A stretch of 64,000 nucleotides of DNA from Lepidodermella squamata (lineage: Eukaryota; Gastrotricha): contig JBLDXI010000003.1 of assembly GCA_047495785.1 (NCBI GenBank), positions 1-64,000 of the forward strand, given 5' to 3'. Positions 57,968 to 64,000 of this stretch are shown here, one piece after another. The notes under the pieces were generated by a model. It did not search any database. It was not told the origin of the DNA and was given only the letters and a program-made list of their open reading frames with translations. Within the stretch, counting starts at the first letter, position 1. Each line of letters starts with the position of its first letter. A program made the translations under genes and the position numbers.

Positions 57968-59408
57968 TTAGCATTCTAGCGCGCGGCACAGGCCACCACG
58001 TGATTTGAGTAGCTCAACAGCCTCGGCGCGGCTGTGGCCGACGGCGTAGTCAAGAGGTGTGTTGCCATCGTCGGCGATTGCGTTGATTTCTGCGCCGTGG
58101 TCGAGCAGCATTCGCACGATTTCGACGTGCCCGTTCAACGCTGCCGTATGCAAAGGCGTCCATCCGTCGCTCAATTTACTGTTGACATCCGCTCCTCTCA
58201 GGACCAACAGCTGTGCGAGTTCTAGCATGTTATTACCGGAGGCGAGGTACAAGGCCGTGTAGCCCCAGGTTTTTTCTTTGCTGTCAATGCTCGCATCACG
58301 GTCTAGCAGCAAGTTGGCGATTTCTATGCGCTGGCTTTCTTTGCCCTTGCACTGGGCGACGCGGTGAAGCAATGTGCCGTTGAGAACTTTTCCGTAGCAA
58401 GTGCCGTACTCGGCTGGGTCACGCCATTCCGGGTCGAATTTTCCGCCCGCTGCCGTGTCGATATCCTCGATGAGTTCTACAACCTTTGATACATCGGCGT
58501 CAGCGCAGGCCTGGCCCAACTGTTTGTACATCGCAAGCGCAGCACTCGGCAACTAGAAATAAAAATGCGAGAAACATTTTCAGAGATTTTCAGAGATTAG
58601 CAAAGCCCCGAGGGAAAGTTGACAAAAGCCATATCAACTCACGTCAACGCTGGTCGTAGCAGTTGTGGTGGAAAACATTTTCAGCTCGGCACCTCGTGAT
58701 CTCAGCAGTTCGATTACGTCACGGTGGCCGTATTCAACAGCATAGTCCAGCGCTGTAGAGCCGTGCTTCGAGACTGCCTCGATGTTGGCGCCTCGGTCCA
58801 ACAGTACTCTCACGACTTCAAGATTGCCCTGGAAGGCCGCTTCCAGCAAAGGAGTTGAGCCAACTTCCTGCTCAATTTCGATGTCTGCTCCGTGGTCGAG
58901 CAACAGCCTTACAACTAGCGGGTGGTTCTTGATAGCTGCGAGATGCAGCACCGAGTAGCCGAAGTTGCCTTGCTTGCTGTTGACATCTGCACCGCGAAGC
59001 AGCATCAGTCGAACAATTTCCAGCCGTTGAATCGCGTCGCCTTTGCACTCGAGCGTACGATGCAGCAACGTCGTGTTCAGCAGTGTGATATCGCAAGTGC
59101 GGTAGCTGTCTGGATCCCGCCAGTTGGGGTTGAATTTCTCTGGAATCTTGGCATCTATCGTGCTGATGAGTCGCCGCACTTTCGCGAAGTTAGCGTCTGA
59201 ACATGCCTTGCCTAGCTGCTTATACAAGTCAACAAGCGAAGCGGCAGGTGACTGCGGTGTGAAAAAAGGGACAAATGAGGTAAATAAGTTGACAGCTAAT
59301 AAAAATTACCGGAGCATCGACGATTTCAGGACTCTCATCTTCGTCATTTTTGGTGGCAGCACATGCGATCGCCGATAAAACAAGAATGCTTAGAAGCAGC
59401 GCCTTCAT
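57968..59408 (-). CDS. Predicted secreted protein with two tandem ankyrin modules (430 aa)
   Basis: Exons 59,310-59,408, 58,643-59,251 and 57,968-58,552 join in phase 0. Exon 1 is a signal peptide (MKALLLSILVLSAIACAA) plus an acidic linker. Exons 2 and 3 each encode a homologous module of about 200 residues, opening with YKQLG-AC-DA--KV, then KF-P-WRDP--Y-TC, LN-TLLHR and CKG---QR-EI, followed by ankyrin repeats with G-TPL--AA and LLL--GA(D/N)I. Each module shows about four repeats, with two or three conserved Cys. Ankyrin repeats are usually cytosolic; a predicted secreted pair is unusual and no function can be assigned. The phase-0 exons make exon duplication the likely origin. The stop is at 57,968; there is no retention signal. 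Confidence 0.85.
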
Positions 59409-60465
59409 GGATTCGTAGATGTTTATAGTTTAAAATGTTCAACAAAGTCGAAAAAGCTAACAAATTACAAATAGCAATATGGATATAAATGGATATAAAT
59501 TTTATTTTATTTGATGGAACACAATTTTATTGAAGGTTGATATACTACGGTAAAATCGGCTACCTCATCAAATCGAAGCGACGTGAGATACTCAAAAAAT
59601 GTGGAAGCTTTGGAAATTTAAATAGATGCAGTGTCGTCAAATTGAAGTCGCGCTCGTCAAGGTATACTTACTTACCTTTCCATGGCAAGAAAAACTAGGT
59701 AAATGAAGCTATAAACATTTACTTGAGTGAATTATAACTAGATGAACGGCGCCAATCCAATTGTCAAATATTAACGCGTGCCTTCCATTATTGGCCCACT
59801 GAAACCAGATGATGCCTGGAACAGTTGTTTAACCTGGAAGAGCTTTAAAAGTTTTATCCTAGAACCTTTGATAACCTGTTTTTTGGAGTTCAAACGATTG
59901 ATGAAATTTAGCGCTAACAGTTTATTTCCGACGTTTCGAAGATGATTTCTGTTAGAAATCCTGGAACCTGAGAAAAATAGTTATAGTTTTCGTGAGAAGC
60001 TCGCAGCACATGCCTTATTAAGCTTTGATTTGTTCAAATCGGTGTTGGTCGAAAATCACAACCAATGTAATTCTGATTTAAACAATTTGCTTTACCCAAA
60101 GTTCCCTTTGCTTTCCCGATATCTGAGTTCAAAGCGGAATCGGAACGTGTAAATCTGCTCATAATCCGGTTTTCAAGGTTCCACGTGAAATCAGTTAACC
60201 AAGCATAATTAGATCTGATCCTGTGCAGAAAGATTTTCGAATTTCCAGATTTGATTCAATCAACATTTTGTCTCTGCAATGCAGAACGAGAATTGAAAAG
60301 CCACTGCTACGAAAGAAATCACGTGAAATTTGACTGGTGAAATTGAGCTCTTTCATTTATTTTGCACAAACTTGAGCAGCAGTGTTTTGTATACAGCGCA
60401 GTATAATATTTTTGATTATTATATTGTTAAAAATTATAGCCAAATCCAAAACAACATAGGTATAT
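59409..60465 (-). other. Intergenic stretch upstream of the ankyrin gene
   Basis: About 1 kb of AT-rich DNA without a supported exon. It includes the promoter of the ankyrin gene and the 3' UTR of UTP23. Confidence 0.5.
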
Positions 60466-61770
60466 TCAAGATGTTGCGGCTGCCTCAGATTTGGCGGCCT
60501 TCAACTTCTTCTTCTTGTTTTTCCGCCGCTTCTGCTTCTTCTTTTCCGCCTGTTCGGCATTGGTGTTGTCGCTCGATTTCTGCTGGAGTTGCGATGATGG
60601 TAGCGTCGCCTTTTTCTTCGGTTTCTTACACGACAGCGGATTCGGGCCTTTCGGACCGCGGCGTTTCCGACCAGCTGGCTGTTCACCGTTTTTCACCGCC
60701 GCCGGCTCGGATTTCACAGCCGCAAGAGGCAACACCACATCGTCATCGTGCGGCGATTTCTTCAGCTTCAACTGCTGGGACGCGGCGACGAGAGCCGCGT
60801 GCTGCAGCTCGTTCACGTCGAGCTTCGCCGCCGTGGTCTCGTCGGCGAGGCGCGTCGACGCACTCGCCGGCGCCTCCAGGTGAATGGCGTTGAACGCCAT
60901 GTAGAGCAGCGGCCGGCCGGGCATCGCGCGCAGCTTCTCGCTCAGCGCCTTGTCCTGCGTCGCGAACAGGAACTTGCAGTCCTGCTTGCGGGCGAGCGAC
61001 AGCAGACACTCGGCGGCCGGCACCGCCTTGTCGCCGCCGTGCTTGCACGAGTGCAGACGGTACTGGCGCAGCAGCTTCAGCGGGCCGTACAGCAGCGTGC
61101 CGAGGGCTTCGCACTCGCGGACGGCGCACGGCGTCGTCAGCAGTTCCACCTCGCCACCCAGGTACTTGGGCAGCTGTTCGCCAATGTTGATTTTGAACTT
61201 GAGCCCAGCTCGGCAGAATGTGCCATCCACCTATTCAACAAGATTAATTCCATAGGTAATGGAGCGTCAAGTGAAAACGGAACCCAGCGTCATCATTTAT
61301 TCAAATGACAGGATAATTACCTACTGATAGCCAAGGGCCAAATTTTCAGACCCAGAATTGACTTTATTAATTAATGAAAAATCGAAAATTGACGCATATC
61401 TAGCCTAGTCTAGACTACTGAAAACCGAAAGTTATGGGTAGGAAATGTTGAGAAACTCAGCCAAAGCAAAATTAATCGTATAATTTCGCCAGTAAATTTC
61501 ACATCTTTTCGCTTCTATCAGGGATCCACTTGGGTATTTCTAAACAAAGCTTACGGACGATTGAATTCTATTTTTCAAACTCTATCAGGGCATATTTTGA
61601 TAGAAAGGAAATTTGCAATTGTAATCTTTAGTTGACACTTCCGCAAAAATCATGAAATAGCTCTGAAGCAATAATTAACAAACCAAAACTTTGTACGGCG
61701 GTTTTATGTTGAAATTATTGCGATAGAACGTCACTAGCCGCTTCACCGTCTTTTGCCGCCGAATCTTCAT
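60466..61770 (-). CDS. UTP23: UTP23, small-subunit processome PIN-domain protein
   Basis: Exons 61,684-61,770 and 60,466-61,230 join in phase 0 to 283 residues. Exon 1 encodes the conserved start MKIRRQKTVKRLVTFYRNNF and PPYKVL. Exon 2 continues VDGTFCRAGL (start of the PIN fold), EQLPKYLGGEVELLTTPCAVRECE, a Cys/His cluster (HSCKHGGDKAVPAAECLLSLA), FLFATQDKALSEKLR and PGRPLLYMAFNAIHLE. This order is that of Utp23, which binds the snR30/U17 snoRNA and is needed for early 18S rRNA processing in the nucleolus. The tail ends in GPNPLSCKKPKKK and Lys-rich text, the conserved C-terminal motif and nucleolar signal. The 453 bp intron hides the N-terminus. Confidence 0.94.
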
Positions 61771-61912
61771 TTTAGATGCCTCAGTTTCATAAAAATCTAA
61801 AATGTCACAAAAGTAATTCAATTATACCTATTGCAAAAAGCAATCATAAAAAGTAGGCAGATGCTGTGTCTTCGGCAGTTTTTCAGCAAGTTCTCTATAG
61901 AAAATAACAAAA

Positions 61913-63790
61913 TCAACTACTCAGTCCGGTTTTATCTGTCAACGGAGCAAGCGACTGAGGGTCAGCGCCTCTCTTCAGTAAATACGCAACAATTGCATGG
62001 CGACCGGAGCGTTTCGCTAGCATCAACGCATTCCAACCGTCTTTTTTACGAATTTCGAGATTCGCCAAATTTTCTCCCTCCTTCATTTCAAATTCGCACA
62101 GCAATTGCACGCATTTCATATGGCCGTAATAGGCCGCTTCCAAGAGAGCAGTGCCGGTATTGTCATCCCTCGCCGGCTTATAATAATCTACGAAATCCCG
62201 CAATTTCTCGATCGCAGCCTCCCTCGATAAATTGTTCACTCGCTGCTCGAGATTCAATTTCGAATCAAGCAGGACTCGCAGTAATTCGAAGTGACCGAAC
62301 GTACTGACGATTTGCACGCAAGTCGATCGATTCCCGATATCGCTGCTTCCAACGTTATGCTTCGATTTGTCGTAACGTGCGTCGACCAATTTCAACATAA
62401 CCGCATCTCCGCGGAGTCGCGAAATCGAAATCACAAATGGCATATCACCAATAGCACAAGCTGAGAAGAAATTAGATTCCAGAATCAGATCGACACTGTC
62501 AGATGCAAAACCGAGTGACTCGATCGCGGTATTTTCAGGTGTGAAACCGAATGAATCAATCGAAATCGAACTCAGACTTTTCAATCTTTCGACTTCTCGC
62601 TCAAGTTCAGCATTGCGCTCTTTCAACCTGACCAGCTGCCGGTGTAAATAAGTACAACTGTCGTCTTCCTCGCGAATTGATTCCACGAGGTCACGAATGT
62701 AATCGTCCTGCAAAACTTGTCTAACAGTCGAGCGTTTATCGTGGTCGCGAACCAGTAGCCGGCTTTCAATCAGGCTAAGCAGTCCATCATAATAGACGAA
62801 CGAATCTGACGGAGGTGGCTTGACGCTGAAATGAGGTCGGTTTATTAGCGTCGAAACGCAGGAGAGTGAAGCTTACTCAAGGTTGCTGAAGGTACGCACA
62901 AGTTCGAAGACATCTCCAGGAAACGGAAGATTCATTGTTGCCAATTCATATGCAATAACACCCAAAGCCCAGACATCGACTGCCGGCTTACTTTTCAGTT
63001 CTTTGAATTTCTCCGGGACAATGCTTTCGGGTGGCAAATGGGTTAACGTACCAACACGCCCGGCAAGAGTAGAGCTGTCGTCAGCTGCAAGCTTAGCCAG
63101 GCCAAAATCAGCAATCTTGACAGTAGTTCCATCACTACTTAACAATACATTCTGTCTCAAGAAAGAAGTTGTTAATATTATTATTAATCTGATTTGCAAT
63201 CTCGTACATCGCATTTCAAATCCCGGTGCACAATCGAGAAATCATGCAGGTAATTCAAACCCATGGTGATTTGAGCTAGCCACAATTTTACTTCGTCGGC
63301 TGAAAATAGTTCCGGCACTATAGCTTCGTTCGACGTCGGATCAAATTTGCGTTTAACAATCAGATCTTTCAGACTGCCGCTGCCGCAGTATTCCAGCTCA
63401 ATAGTTATATTCTTTTCATCTAGAAGTGATCAAACATTGAGAAACATGAGCAAAGATTAACTTCAACCGATAACCCTTACCAATCCAAGAATGGTATATT
63501 CTGACGATATTCGGATGGCTCAACGTGACCAGAAGCTTCGCCTGCGTTCAATTTACGATCGATTGTCAAAAGCAGGCGCGAAATATTAACAAACGCCTTA
63601 CCTCGGTCTTGGCTAGCTTTAAGACTTTGGGATTTTTGAAAAGTGCCTTTTTAAGCGAAACCGTTTTGAGTACAACAGGCCGATTTGCAATGTAAAGGTC
63701 TGCCGTTGCGAACGCGCCTTCTCCCAGAGATTTCACAGGTGTAAAAGAAGCCTCATTGCCTTGAGTAGTAAACTTCAAAGGTTCTGCCAT
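61913..63790 (-). CDS. Protein kinase with coiled coil and C-terminal ankyrin repeats (549 aa)
   Basis: Five exons, 63,602-63,790, 63,481-63,541, 63,208-63,419, 62,877-63,151 and 61,913-62,825, join in frame. The kinase domain (about residues 15-280) has the Gly loop LGEGAFA, the beta-3 lysine in VVLK, hinge text IELEYCGSGSLKDL, the catalytic loop HRDLKCDN and ADFGLA. The activation segment ends GTLTHLPPE in place of the usual APE. All catalytic residues are present, so it is likely active on Ser/Thr. A short acidic/basic heptad region (LVRLKERNAELEREVERL) follows, then a divergent ankyrin array whose best repeats are near the end (GTALLEAAYYGHMKCVQLL, GWNALMLAKRSGRHAIVAYL). The subfamily is unclear. 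It is N-kinase/C-ankyrin like RIPK4 and DAPK but lacks their other marks. Confidence 0.88.
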
Positions 63791-64000
63791 CGAAGAGCGT
63801 TGTCTATCAGGAAACGCAAACTAATCTCATCGATCAGTGAAGGCACTTGCTGTCACTGAATGCATAATGCATACATGGTAAAATCGTCACTCGCAGCACA
63901 TCAGATCGTCAGGTCGGACGGCTTTCCGCAGGCTCACAGCTCACAACAGATCTCAGATCACATTGAAACGCGCGCGAGCAACCATTAATTTTTGACATTT
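63791..64000 (-). promoter_or_regulatory. Promoter and leader of the kinase gene
   Basis: About 210 bp upstream of the kinase start at the window edge. No TATA box or other element stands out. A second gene beyond the edge cannot be excluded. Confidence 0.3.

Noticed and set aside
1-64000. Bacterial features such as operons with ribosome binding sites, CRISPR arrays or IS elements
   Set aside because: The window is spliced animal DNA; no spaced direct-repeat array or bacterial gene was seen.

Overview
This window is nuclear DNA from a bilaterian animal, probably a small invertebrate with a compact genome. The genes have spliced coding exons with GT..AG introns, many of them only 50-70 bp. 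They encode animal or eukaryotic families: SLC1 glutamate transporter, calreticulin, CHMP3, LEPROT/Vps55, a Ly6/uPAR-type protein, G-protein gamma, UTP23, mitoribosomal proteins mL64 and bL36, and a complex I NDUFS5-like subunit. The standard code works throughout. Proteins are rich in Gln, Asn, His, Ser, Gly and Ala runs, and intergenic DNA is full of simple repeats. I cannot name the phylum from sequence alone.

Region 1 (1-21,500) is one roughly 8 kb locus present in several orientations. The best copy is 13,531-21,489 (+). It carries four genes for predicted single-pass membrane proteins with short extracellular parts, two of them with Cys-rich juxtamembrane segments, and low-complexity cytoplasmic tails. 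Positions 1-7,616 are the reverse complement of most of that copy. Positions 7,617-10,499 are a direct copy of its middle, and 10,500-13,530 an inverted copy of the middle. The middle part therefore occurs about four times in alternating orientation. Two joints show short microhomology, and copies differ by homopolymer indels that break reading frames. This looks more like an amplification or long-read fold-back chimera at a contig end than biology, but a real inverted amplification is not excluded.

Region 2 (21.5-42.8 kb) is ordinary gene-dense DNA: a 3' fragment of a non-LTR retrotransposon, G gamma, mL64 (-), CHMP3, LEPROT/Vps55, an NDUFS5-like gene, bL36m (-), calreticulin, a large disordered six-exon protein (+), a Ly6/uPAR-type GPI protein (-) and another small membrane protein with a five-Cys run (-).

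Region 3 (42.8-54.1 kb) has a 6 kb gene-poor, microsatellite-rich stretch and then a five-exon excitatory amino acid transporter with an unusual His-rich cytoplasmic tail.

Region 4 (54.1-64 kb) holds two MITE-like inverted-repeat elements (one piggyBac-type with TTAA ends, one with pogo/Tigger-like CAGTAG ends). Then come three minus-strand genes: a predicted secreted protein made of two tandem ankyrin modules, the rRNA-processing factor UTP23, and a protein kinase fused to a coiled coil and C-terminal ankyrin repeats.

Functional themes are mitochondrial translation and respiration (mL64, bL36m, NDUFS5-like), endosomal sorting (CHMP3 next to Vps55-like LEPROT), ER folding (calreticulin), signalling and neurotransmission (G gamma, EAAT, Ly6-type), and two unfamiliar ankyrin architectures near each other.
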